Source: UBA4416 sp044353195
GTDB lineage: Bacteria > Bacteroidota > Bacteroidia > B-17B0 > Aurantibacillaceae
Reading direction: 5' to 3'
DNA length: 9,614 nt
NCBI GenBank assembly: GCA_044353195.1
Contig: JBILCJ010000075.1
Location: 1 to 9,614, forward strand
Shown one piece after another: positions 1-7,152 of this stretch (position 1 is the stretch's first letter; each line of letters starts with the position of its first letter). The notes beneath the pieces are model-generated. The model had not been told where the DNA came from, did no database searches, and worked only from the letters and a program-made list of their open reading frames with translations. The translations under genes and the position numbers were made by a program.

Positions 1-1010
1 TCGGAAGTCATTGGCCCAGCCATATTCATAAGTGGTTGACGAAGTAAATAGCAAGCAATCGCAATGTATAACGCTACCGCGTATTGACTGTATAATTGAG
101 TAGTAGCCAATGCAACCAAAGATATGATGGCTAAGGCCTGAGTAGTTGGTATGGCAATTTTATAACCAATATTTTGTTTTATTTTTGGCACTAATAATGC
201 TCCCCATACAACTAATACAGCTGCTATGGCACTCACAAAGGAAAAACTGCCTTTATCAAAGTGATGCACTTTATCAAAAAATAAACTGATGAAAGGAATT
301 GTTAAACCAGCTCCAGTTGCTATGATGAGTGTAGGAATTAATCCTTTAATAATCAAAAACCAATCATGTTTTACAACTGAATTTGATTTTTTCTGTTTTG
401 TTCCATCATCTATCACTTCAATGATATTTACTTTAGACATAAAGTAAATGCCTCCAAATCCCAAAATGGAAAATATAATAAGGATGCGTTCTTCGTTAAA
501 AAAAAGCGGATTGATTTTATCTAGCACGGCAATTAACACACCACTTAAAATACCCGCAAAGCTCCAAGTGCTATAACTTAATGAAATTCCTGCTGTATGT
601 TCTTTTAGTTCAGAGTTTCTTAAAATGTATGGGGTGATTGGAATTTGCATGAGTGTGAATGAAGCACCCCAAAGCAACAAGGATGCATAAATACAATAGG
701 TTAATTTTAAAGAAATACATAGCACAGCGGTTAATCCGAATAGTGGAACTAATATAGCAGATAAATTAAAAAAAGGTTTGAGCGCTTTTCCTTTGATAAT
801 ATTGCCAACGGGAATCGCTAATAAAAATACACCTAAAAAACGCACTGTTAAGAACAATGCAATTTCTTCGTTCGAATACCCTTTTCTATCAAGGTATAGA
901 GGCAAAATAAGCATGAATGTGCAATTTACCAATTGTATAAAAAACTCAGCAATAATGACGTTTATAATTGCTTTATTGAGATGCTGATATTCCTTTAAAA
1001 ATGAAAACAT
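1..1010 (-). CDS. MFS transporter (3' end cut by window edge)
   Basis: This is the first 336 residues of a polytopic inner-membrane protein, read leftward from ATG at 1010 and still open at base 1. I translated it by hand. About ten hydrophobic segments are visible (for example near residues 14-40, 50-70, 82-102, 104-128, 144-164, 176-192, 222-244, 255-276, 284-306 and 308-324), with a charged cytoplasmic loop near 195-217. That is the layout of a 12-helix major facilitator cut before its last two helices. The segments ATGAGLTIPF (231-240) and RQPLMNMAGPM (324-334) resemble a group of MFS proteins common in Bacteroidota. The loop after helix 2 (GNIIKGKALK, 69-78) is a poor match to the usual MFS motif A, lacking its Asp and paired Arg. 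The substrate cannot be told; a drug or sugar/metabolite exporter is possible. The start lies 2 bases after the miaA stop, so it is probably co-transcribed and translationally coupled with miaA. Confidence 0.85.
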   Translation of the reverse strand, partial: MFSFLKEYQHLNKAIINVIIAEFFIQLVNCTFMLILPLYLDRKGYSNEEIALFLTVRFLGVFLLAIPVGNIIKGKALKPFFNLSAILVPLFGLTAVLCISLKLTYCIYASLLLWGASFTLMQIPITPYILRNSELKEHTAGISLSYSTWSFAGILSGVLIAVLDKINPLFFNEERILIIFSILGFGGIYFMSKVNIIEVIDDGTKQKKSNSVVKHDWFLIIKGLIPTLIIATGAGLTIPFISLFFDKVHHFDKGSFSFVSAIAAVLVVWGALLVPKIKQNIGYKIAIPTTQALAIISLVALATTQLYSQYAVALYIAIACYLLRQPLMNMAGPMTS

Positions 1011-1012
1011 AA

Positions 1013-1921
1013 TTAGTTATGTTCGGTTATGATAGAGATGTATGATTTAATTTTTTCTATGTCAGTTGGTTCAAATGTTTCAAAATCACCCTGGTGATTA
1101 AACCATGTTAATTGCCGTTTGGCATATCTTCTTGAATTTTGTTTAATCAATTGAATGGCTTCTTCTAAGGATAAATTGTTTTCGAAATAACTGAATAGTT
1201 CTTTGTAACCAACTGTATTTAGAGCATTTAAATCTTTTTTGCTATGCAAAGTTTTAACCTCTTCCACTAAACCATTAGCTATCATTTTATCCACCCGAAG
1301 GTTGATGCGCTCGTAGAGTGCGGTTCGGGAGGTGTTAAGTAAAATTGGAATGGCATGAAAATTTCTTATTTTTTTATGTTTTGTTCTGTATTCAGAAAAA
1401 GGCTTTCCTTTATAAATACATACTTCTAAGGCACGCATCATGCGCTGTGGATTATGAATGTCTACTTCTTGGTAATAATTTAAATCTCTCTGCTTGAGTT
1501 CTTCTTGTAAAAATGAAATCCCTTTTTCAGCATATTGTTTTGTTAATGATTCTCTAATGTCAGCAGGGATTTCTTCAAACTCATCTAAGCCATTTAAAAT
1601 AGCGTTGATGTATAATCCTGAACCACCAACTAAAATGAGTATGTCGTGTTTTAAAAATAAGGTCTCAATCAAAGCAATAGCTTCTTTTTCATATTCGCCA
1701 ATATTGTATACATCATCAATGCTTTTATTATTAATAAAATAATGTGTAACACCTTCCATTTCTTCTATGCTTGGTTTTGCTGTACCGATACTCATTTCTT
1801 TATAAAATTGACGCGAATCAGCAGAAATAATGGGGCATCCGTAATGCTTGGCAAGTTGGATGGAAAGTGTTGTTTTTCCAATGGCTGTAGGTCCTGCAAG
1901 TATGATTAAATGACGGTTCAA
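1013..1921 (-). CDS. miaA: tRNA dimethylallyltransferase (MiaA)
   Basis: MiaA transfers a dimethylallyl group from DMAPP to N6 of A37 in tRNAs that read UNN codons, the first step towards (ms2)i6A; it is cytoplasmic. The 302-residue product has all family hallmarks: P-loop GPTAIGKT (10-17), the DSRQFY segment with catalytic Asp35 followed by IGTAKP (45-50), THYF (59-62), GGSGLY (99-104), HNPQRMMRALEV (156-167), NTVGYKE (235-241) and RRYAKRQLTWF (264-274). The length is normal for the family (about 300-316). The start codon is TTG at 1921; no in-frame ATG lies between it and the upstream gene, and starting here places the P-loop at residue 10 as in homologues. ATT at 1930 is a less likely alternative. 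There is no Shine-Dalgarno sequence. The gene follows the DUF6702-like gene by 8 bases and precedes the MFS gene by 2, so all three probably share a transcript. Confidence 0.97.
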   Translation of the reverse strand: MNRHLIILAGPTAIGKTTLSIQLAKHYGCPIISADSRQFYKEMSIGTAKPSIEEMEGVTHYFINNKSIDDVYNIGEYEKEAIALIETLFLKHDILILVGGSGLYINAILNGLDEFEEIPADIRESLTKQYAEKGISFLQEELKQRDLNYYQEVDIHNPQRMMRALEVCIYKGKPFSEYRTKHKKIRNFHAIPILLNTSRTALYERINLRVDKMIANGLVEEVKTLHSKKDLNALNTVGYKELFSYFENNLSLEEAIQLIKQNSRRYAKRQLTWFNHQGDFETFEPTDIEKIKSYISIITEHN

Positions 1922-1929
1922 TGTTGTAA

Positions 1930-2430
1930 TTAAAAAATAAATTCTATGTGGTGTTCTGGATTGGTGACTTTACTGCTTTTTTTATGACCGTTTACATTGA
2001 CATGCACAATATTGATTTGTTGAGGTAAATAATCATACAATAATTTTGTATCAATCGTTATATTTTTAGGAAGTATGCAATTTTTTATTTCAAAGTAAGT
2101 CCAAATAGCTTCTTCTTCTTTTTCATATCCTATATAATTCAATAGTTGTTTTTTAGAATTGACTAGTATCGCTAAACGCTTACTGATATAATTTAATAAC
2201 ACCGAATCTGTTTCAGCCTGATTCTTTGGGTTTAATAGGTCAATGTTTTTTTTAGAGGTTCGTTGTAAAGCATCTTCCAAATCGTTGCTAAATAATTTAA
2301 CACTTACTTGTAAATTCCGCTCTTTTTGTTTGTAATTCAGATCAACAACACTCACATAAAAAGGATGTTTCGGCTTATGAAAAGAGCTCGTCAGGATCAA
2401 AACAATAGCGAACAAGACGGATTTTACCAC
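1930..2430 (-). CDS. DUF6702-like exported protein of unknown function
   Basis: I read this as a small exported protein of about 166 residues. With GTG at 2430 as start it opens with a short signal peptide (MVKS, then hydrophobic residues 5-13, then TSS as a plausible cleavage site), followed by HKPKHPFYVSVVDLNY, which resembles the N-terminus of the Bacteroidota family DUF6702. The mature part is a mixed alpha/beta domain with no catalytic motif. His residues sit at its N-terminus (H18, H22) and near the C-terminus (NGHKK and PEHHIEF). The frame is also open upstream, with ATG codons at 2493 (187 residues) and 2541 (203). The 2541 start would overlap the divergent gene at 2500. The 2493 start would give an unusually long, two-part leader and would place a TATTTTTG promoter-like box (2482-2489, minus strand) inside the gene. 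The gene is divergent from the HupE-like gene and 8 bases upstream of miaA. Family assignment is from memory; function is unknown. Confidence 0.8.
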   Translation of the reverse strand: MVKSVLFAIVLILTSSFHKPKHPFYVSVVDLNYKQKERNLQVSVKLFSNDLEDALQRTSKKNIDLLNPKNQAETDSVLLNYISKRLAILVNSKKQLLNYIGYEKEEEAIWTYFEIKNCILPKNITIDTKLLYDYLPQQINIVHVNVNGHKKSSKVTNPEHHIEFIF

Positions 2431-2440
2431 TTGTGTATTT

Positions 2441-2474
2441 TTTGTGATTTTATGACCAAAGAATTTTAAATTTA
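2441..2474 (+). promoter_or_regulatory. Possible Bacteroidota-type promoter for the HupE-M1-ABC operon
   Basis: TTTG at 2441-2444 and TAAATTTA at 2467-2474 (one mismatch to TAnnTTTG) are 22 bases apart. They end 25 bases before the ATG at 2500, in the gap between divergent genes. The spacing is at the long end of the accepted range and the region is very A/T rich, so a chance match is quite possible. Confidence 0.3.
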
Positions 2475-2499
2475 ACACACACAAAAATAACATTTTTTT

Positions 2500-3096
2500 A
2501 TGGATGAATTTTATATTTGGTTGAGCACGGGCTTTACACATATATTAGATTGGAATGGATACGATCACATCCTTTATATCATGGCCTTGTGTGTTATGTT
2601 TTCATACAAAGAGTGGAAAAAATTACTAACTCTCATTACGGCTTTTACAGTAGGGCATTCATTAACTCTAGCAGCGAGCGTTTTTGAATGTATTGTTATT
2701 AAACAAAGTTTGATTGAAGTGCTCATCCCTTTTACCATTCTTACAACGTGTGTTTTAAATGTATTGCGTGTATACAACAATCGATTAACTAGTCAATCCC
2801 TTCAGTACATATTGGCTTTAGGTTTTGGATTTGTTCACGGCATGGGTTTTTCATATCTATTAAAGTCTATTTTAGCAAGACAAGAAAGTGTTTTTTTACC
2901 ATTAATTTCTTTTAACCTCGGACTCGAAATAGGTCAGTTAGTAATTGTTTTGGGAATGGTATTAGTGTCTGTTTTTTTATTTACATTTACTCAATTCAAA
3001 AATAAATATTGGGTATTCATCATATCCTTATTTGTTTTTTTTGTGGCTTTATTCATTTTTATACAACGTTTAATTTCTTTATATCATGAGTTTTAA
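2500..3096 (+). CDS. HupE/UreJ-like integral membrane protein
   Basis: This 198-residue protein is almost entirely membrane-embedded, with about six helices. It carries the polar signature of the HupE/UreJ group: GFTHILDWNGYDHILY (11-26, with H14, D22 and H23), TAFTVGHSLTL (48-58, with H53), E73 in helix 3, FGFVHGMGF (109-117, with H113) and FNLGLEIGQL (138-147, with E143). HupE and UreJ proteins accompany nickel enzymes in other bacteria and are thought to carry nickel, and intramembrane His/Asp/Glu residues fit a divalent-metal role. No hydrogenase or urease gene is visible here, so the substrate is open. The ATG at 2500 places the first conserved His at residue 14, as expected for the family. 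The last 11 bases overlap the start of the M1 peptidase gene, indicating coupled translation. The gene is divergent from the DUF6702-like gene. Confidence 0.9.
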   Translation: MDEFYIWLSTGFTHILDWNGYDHILYIMALCVMFSYKEWKKLLTLITAFTVGHSLTLAASVFECIVIKQSLIEVLIPFTILTTCVLNVLRVYNNRLTSQSLQYILALGFGFVHGMGFSYLLKSILARQESVFLPLISFNLGLEIGQLVIVLGMVLVSVFLFTFTQFKNKYWVFIISLFVFFVALFIFIQRLISLYHEF

Positions 3097-5437
3097 ATTT
3101 AATTCTATTGTCTTTCTTTCATGTCTATCTGTGTTTGCAACGGCTCAAAATTCTAAAAATAATCCTTTGTCAAATCATGGCAACAAGTTTGAACAATTAG
3201 GTGGTATTTTGCCTACACCAAATGAATACCGTGCTGCTTCTGGTGCACCTGGAAATAAGTATTGGCAACAGCGTGCTGATTATTCAATTGATGCTACCTT
3301 AAATGAAAAAGACTTGATGTTGGTTGGAAAGGAAACAGTAACGTATATCAATAATTCTCAGGATAAATTAAATTATCTGTGGATGCAATTAGATGAAAAT
3401 ATTCATCAGCCAACTGCCGATAATAATTATTTTGATGAAAATAAAATGGGTCAGCCTTTTGATGAGGATCAAATCAAAAGTTTAGATGTAAAAGAAAAAC
3501 TGAAAGGTTTTGGTATTCAAATTTTGGCTGTCACAGATGAGCTCGGAAATCCAATGAAATATACGATCAATCAAACAATGATGCGTATTGATTTACCAAA
3601 GGTTTTAAATGGTAATTCAAAAATGAAGTTTGTTGTGAAGTGGCAATATAAAATTCCAAATAGAAATACCATTGGTGGAAGAGGAGGTTACGAATATTTT
3701 CCAGAAGATGACAACTATTTATTTACAATGTCGCAATGGTATCCGCGCATGTGTGTGTATAGTGATTTTCAAGGATGGCAAAATAAACAATTTACTGGGC
3801 GAGGAGAATTTGCTTTGGTATTCGGGAATTACAATGTGAAAATGACAGTTCCTTCTGATCATGTTGTGTGTGCAACAGGTGAATGTCAAAACTATGCGCA
3901 GATTTTAACGCCTACGCAAATGCAACGTTACACAAAAGCTATTTCAAACTATTCTGATGTTACTGAAATTATTACACGTGAAGAATGCACAGCAGCAGAA
4001 AAAAATAAATCAGCAACCACTAAAACCTATGTATTTAAAGCGGATAGCGTAAGAGATTTTGCTTGGGGATCATCACGTAAATTTATGTGGGACGTGATGC
4101 CAGTTAAAGTAGAAGGTAAGAAAGTGTTGTGTATGAGTTTCTATGGTAAAGAAGCATATGGTTTATATAGAAAGTATTCCACAAAAACAGTGGCGCACAC
4201 TATTAAAACGTATTCGAAATACACAACTGCTTATACTTATCCTGTTGCACAAAGTATTGAAGCCGCTCAAGGAATGGAATACCCAATGATTTGTTTTAAT
4301 TTCGGAAGAACCGAAAAAGACGGCACTTATACTGAGGCAACTAAATATGGTATGATTGGTGTAATTATTCATGAAGTTGGACATAATTTCTTTCCAATGA
4401 TTATTAATAGTGACGAACGTCAGTGGAGTTGGATGGATGAAGGATTAAATACATTTGTACAGTTTTTAACAGAGCAAGAATTTGATAACAATTACCCTTC
4501 CAATCGTGGACCAGCTTATAAAATGGTTGATTATTTGAAATTGCCAAAAGATCAATTAGAGCCAATCATGACCAATAGTGAAAACATCATTCAATTTGGA
4601 CCTAATGCTTATGGTAAACCTTGCACAGCATTAAACATATTACGAGAAACTGTTATGGGAAGAGAGTTGTTTGATTTTGCATTTAAACAATATTGTAATC
4701 GTTGGGCATTTAAACATCCTGAGCCTGCCGATTTTTTTAGATCGATGGAAGATGCAAGTGCGGTTGATTTAGATTGGTTTTGGAGAGCATGGTTTTTTGA
4801 TACGGAGCCAGTGGATATTGCCTTAGATTCTGTTAAGGCGTATACATTTATTAATAATCAGAAAGTGCCAACAAAGTTGGATACGATACGCATGTATCCT
4901 AAACCTAAAGACATAGAATACATTTCAAGATTAAGAAATAAAGAAGAGGGTATGAAGTTTTTGGTTGATGTGGATACAACCTTACGTGATTTTTATTTTC
5001 ACTACAAGCCTGAAGTAAGAACAGCTCTTGAAAAGAAACCAATCAACCGTTTCCAAAATTTAGAAGCAGTGAGCGATTCTTCTTTTGTAAGCATCAAAGA
5101 CAAATTTGTATACGAATTATTTTTCGCAAACAAAGGAGGCTGTGTGAGTCCATTAATTATTCAATGGAATTATAAAGATGGAACATCTGACATTGATAGA
5201 ATTAACGCTTATATATGGCGTAAAAATGAAAAGAATGTTATTAAAACATTCTCAAAAAATAAAGAGGTGGCATCGATTCAAATAGATCCTTATAAAGAAA
5301 CAGCCGACATTGATGAAAAAAATAATACATGGAATATAAAGGAAACACCAAGTCGATTTGATGTTTATAAATCTAAATCTGTTGGTCGTGGGCAAAGTGT
5401 TGGTGGAAATCCAATGCAACAGCAAAAAAAGAAATAG
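3086..5437 (+). CDS. Secreted M1-family zinc metallopeptidase
   Basis: This 783-residue protein is an M1 (gluzincin, aminopeptidase N / LTA4 hydrolase clan) enzyme. The zinc site is HEVGH (429-433) followed after 18 residues by E452 in DEGLN; H429, H433 and E452 bind zinc and E430 is the catalytic base. The exopeptidase motif, normally GAMEN, is GMEYP (396-400), a form seen in Bacteroidota members. The transition-state tyrosine is probably Y509 in NAYGKP. The N-terminal signal peptide runs to about residue 20 (FATA, then QNS), with no lipobox, so the mature enzyme is periplasmic or exported by the Sec route. An N-terminal beta domain (about 50-290, with YWQQRADYSID and YLWMQLDENI) precedes the catalytic domain. 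The segment FRSMEDASAVDLDWFWRAWF, near residue 555, is typical of this subfamily. The tail ends in low-complexity Gln/Lys and there is no T9SS sorting domain. It overlaps the HupE-like gene by 11 bases and is followed 18 bases later by the membrane-protein gene. The peptide substrate is unknown. Confidence 0.95.
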   Translation: MSFKFNSIVFLSCLSVFATAQNSKNNPLSNHGNKFEQLGGILPTPNEYRAASGAPGNKYWQQRADYSIDATLNEKDLMLVGKETVTYINNSQDKLNYLWMQLDENIHQPTADNNYFDENKMGQPFDEDQIKSLDVKEKLKGFGIQILAVTDELGNPMKYTINQTMMRIDLPKVLNGNSKMKFVVKWQYKIPNRNTIGGRGGYEYFPEDDNYLFTMSQWYPRMCVYSDFQGWQNKQFTGRGEFALVFGNYNVKMTVPSDHVVCATGECQNYAQILTPTQMQRYTKAISNYSDVTEIITREECTAAEKNKSATTKTYVFKADSVRDFAWGSSRKFMWDVMPVKVEGKKVLCMSFYGKEAYGLYRKYSTKTVAHTIKTYSKYTTAYTYPVAQSIEAAQGMEYPMICFNFGRTEKDGTYTEATKYGMIGVIIHEVGHNFFPMIINSDERQWSWMDEGLNTFVQFLTEQEFDNNYPSNRGPAYKMVDYLKLPKDQLEPIMTNSENIIQFGPNAYGKPCTALNILRETVMGRELFDFAFKQYCNRWAFKHPEPADFFRSMEDASAVDLDWFWRAWFFDTEPVDIALDSVKAYTFINNQKVPTKLDTIRMYPKPKDIEYISRLRNKEEGMKFLVDVDTTLRDFYFHYKPEVRTALEKKPINRFQNLEAVSDSSFVSIKDKFVYELFFANKGGCVSPLIIQWNYKDGTSDIDRINAYIWRKNEKNVIKTFSKNKEVASIQIDPYKETADIDEKNNTWNIKETPSRFDVYKSKSVGRGQSVGGNPMQQQKKK

Positions 5438-5455
5438 TATTATTTGTTAAACTAC

Positions 5456-6376
5456 ATGCAGATTTTAAAAATCAGGTGGTATCAGATTAAAAGAGATCTT
5501 GGGATTTTAGTTTTTCCAATCATTGTTGGTCTATTTGGGTTATCTTTTTTTGCATTCAATCACGAAAAGCAAATTGGTCATTATGTGGCGATGGTTATTG
5601 TTTATTTGTTTTATCATTTTCATAAAACAAGAACAGATATTCCTTTTGCCGAAAAACATTTCGTTCATCCTAAGCAACAATTTATTTTCGAATACCAATT
5701 AGCGGCTTTACCTATTACATCAGCCTGTTTGTTTTCTAGTTATTGGTATAGCTTCTTTTTGATTCATTTAGTATTATTCGGTATTCCATTCATAACCATT
5801 AAAGCCCTGAAACCAGCTAAGTTTATGCTCATTTCAAAATGGTTAAAAACAGATTTCGTTTTTATTTCTGGGATTCGAAAACATTTTTTCTCATTACTCA
5901 TTTTAATCATACTATCATTTATACTAAGTTTTGTAAAACTGTTTCCTTTAGTCACTTTGTTTTTAGTTAATTCTATCATGTATAGTTTTTACGATACTAA
6001 TGAAAGTGTTCAGCTTTTACAAAGTTCTAAAGCAACGCCTAAACAACTTTTAAATCAAGTGTTTTGGTCTGGCGCCATTAAGTTAATTGCTATAAATGTG
6101 CCGGTTTTATGTATTAATACGTTGTTTCATTTCGACCTACTTTTTTTTAATGTATTTTTTCTGGGGTATTCACTATTATTACTATCAACTGTTATTTCAT
6201 TAAAGTATGCTTCTTATACATATCATTCGGGATCAACTAAATTTCAAGTTAAATTAATTATTATGAGTTTAGGCTTAATGATGCCTTATTTGTTACCAAT
6301 TGCCATTTTGTTTTATTACCAATCAAAAACAGACGCTGTCAAAAATTTAAAAATATATTTAGATGATTTCAATTAA
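5456..6376 (+). CDS. Unrecognised polytopic membrane protein, probable ABC permease partner
   Basis: I do not recognise this protein from its sequence. From ATG at 5456 it is 306 residues, with roughly eight to nine hydrophobic segments (for example about 16-34, 42-55, 78-112, 141-178, 203-246 and 262-285), short loops, and a basic N-terminus (MQILKIRWYQIKRDLG) preceding the first helix. The loop after the central helices (about 180-200: YDTNESVQLLQSSKATPKQL) is polar and probably cytoplasmic, where an ATPase could dock. The gene overlaps the ABC ATPase gene by 14 bases, so the inferred role is the transmembrane half of that transporter, most likely an exporter since no binding protein is encoded nearby. 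An in-frame TTG at 5444 would add four residues, but ATG is the simpler choice. It lies 18 bases after the M1 peptidase stop, in the same operon. Confidence 0.8.
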   Translation: MQILKIRWYQIKRDLGILVFPIIVGLFGLSFFAFNHEKQIGHYVAMVIVYLFYHFHKTRTDIPFAEKHFVHPKQQFIFEYQLAALPITSACLFSSYWYSFFLIHLVLFGIPFITIKALKPAKFMLISKWLKTDFVFISGIRKHFFSLLILIILSFILSFVKLFPLVTLFLVNSIMYSFYDTNESVQLLQSSKATPKQLLNQVFWSGAIKLIAINVPVLCINTLFHFDLLFFNVFFLGYSLLLLSTVISLKYASYTYHSGSTKFQVKLIIMSLGLMMPYLLPIAILFYYQSKTDAVKNLKIYLDDFN

Positions 6377-7049
6377 GGATTTAACATTTTCATACAACAC
6401 TAAGCATGTTCTAGAAAACATGAATATTGATTTTGAAGAAAATGTAGTGCATGGCATTGTTGGATTGAATGGGAGTGGAAAAACAACTTTTTTTAATGTG
6501 TTGACAGGGTTTTTAGAGCCTGATAAAGGTTCTATTACCAAAAATGAAAAGCCAATTAAGAAGCAAGATATAGCCTATATTGATGCTGAATCTTTTTTTT
6601 ATCCTAAAATAACCGCTCAAGAATTTTTATCCGTTTTTCCAATGAGTAATATAAATTATAATGAAGGAGAACTTTCCACATTATTTAACTTGCCGTTAGA
6701 TGAGTTTATTGAAAATTATTCAACAGGAATGAAAAAGAAATTGCTCATTTTGTCGCAATTAAAACAAGATAAACACATATATATATTTGATGAGCCTTTT
6801 AATGGGTTGGATATGGAATCAAATAAGGCATTACAAATTATCATTGAAATTTTAAATAAAAAACAAAAAACAATTTTCATCGCTTCACATATCATAGAGC
6901 CTTTATATACCATTTGTCAAAAAATTCATCACCTTAACCATAAAACAATTTTTAAAACGTATTTGCCAAATGAGTATGATGTTTTAGATCATGAGGTTTT
7001 TGGCGAATTGACGGATCAACTTAAACAAAGTTTGAATCGCTCAATCTAA
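6363..7049 (+). CDS. ABC transporter ATP-binding protein with divergent motifs
   Basis: This 228-residue cytoplasmic ATPase powers a transporter, presumably with the overlapping membrane protein upstream. Walker A is GLNGSGKT (34-41), Walker B is IYIFDEP (139-145, with D143 and catalytic E144), the D-loop is NGLD (147-150) and the H-loop His is H176 in IASH. Two motifs depart from the norm: the Q-loop Gln is replaced in AYIDAESFFYP (71-81, Ala75 at the Gln position), and the signature reads YSTGMKKK (119-126) instead of LSGGQ. Similar STGM forms occur in exporter-type ATPases of the bacitracin/Nod/ABC-2-linked kind, so the protein is probably active. The C-terminus is short, with no regulatory domain. 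The start at 6363 overlaps the preceding stop by 14 bases. It is the last gene of the plus-strand operon and is followed by an A/T-only inverted repeat and the strong terminator at 7108-7134. Confidence 0.93.
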   Translation: MISIKDLTFSYNTKHVLENMNIDFEENVVHGIVGLNGSGKTTFFNVLTGFLEPDKGSITKNEKPIKKQDIAYIDAESFFYPKITAQEFLSVFPMSNINYNEGELSTLFNLPLDEFIENYSTGMKKKLLILSQLKQDKHIYIFDEPFNGLDMESNKALQIIIEILNKKQKTIFIASHIIEPLYTICQKIHHLNHKTIFKTYLPNEYDVLDHEVFGELTDQLKQSLNRSI

Positions 7050-7107
7050 TAATTATTATTTTAATAATTCAAGTGAATTTGATAATTCATATTTAATTCA
7101 AGACATA

Positions 7108-7134
7108 AAAAAAGCCCCTAAAAGGGGCTTTTTT
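7108..7134. terminator. Bidirectional rho-independent terminator
   Basis: AAAAAAGCCCCT (7108-7119) pairs perfectly with AGGGGCTTTTTT (7123-7134) around a 3-base AAA loop, giving a 12-bp stem with a GC-rich core. A T run follows the hairpin on either strand. It sits between the end of the plus-strand ABC operon (7049) and the end of the minus-strand T9SS cargo gene (7153), so it can stop both converging transcripts. Confidence 0.95.
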
Positions 7135-7152
7135 ATTTACAAAGAAAATGAT

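Noticed and set aside
778..987. Open frame of 69 codons on the plus strand
   Set aside because: It lies antisense to a continuous minus-strand MFS transporter frame with clear membrane helices and has no domain or leader of its own.
2494..2541. Upstream ATG at 2541 as start of the DUF6702-like gene
   Set aside because: It would extend 42 bases into the divergent HupE-like gene and places a charged stretch ahead of the signal peptide.
3110..3140. Lipoprotein signal around C13 of the M1 peptidase
   Set aside because: Residues before the Cys (F-L-S) do not fit a lipobox, and a good signal peptidase I site (ATA, then Q) follows at residue 20.
5444..5455. TTG at 5444 as start of the membrane protein
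   Set aside because: An ATG only four codons later gives a normal basic N-terminus before the first helix, so the TTG is unnecessary.
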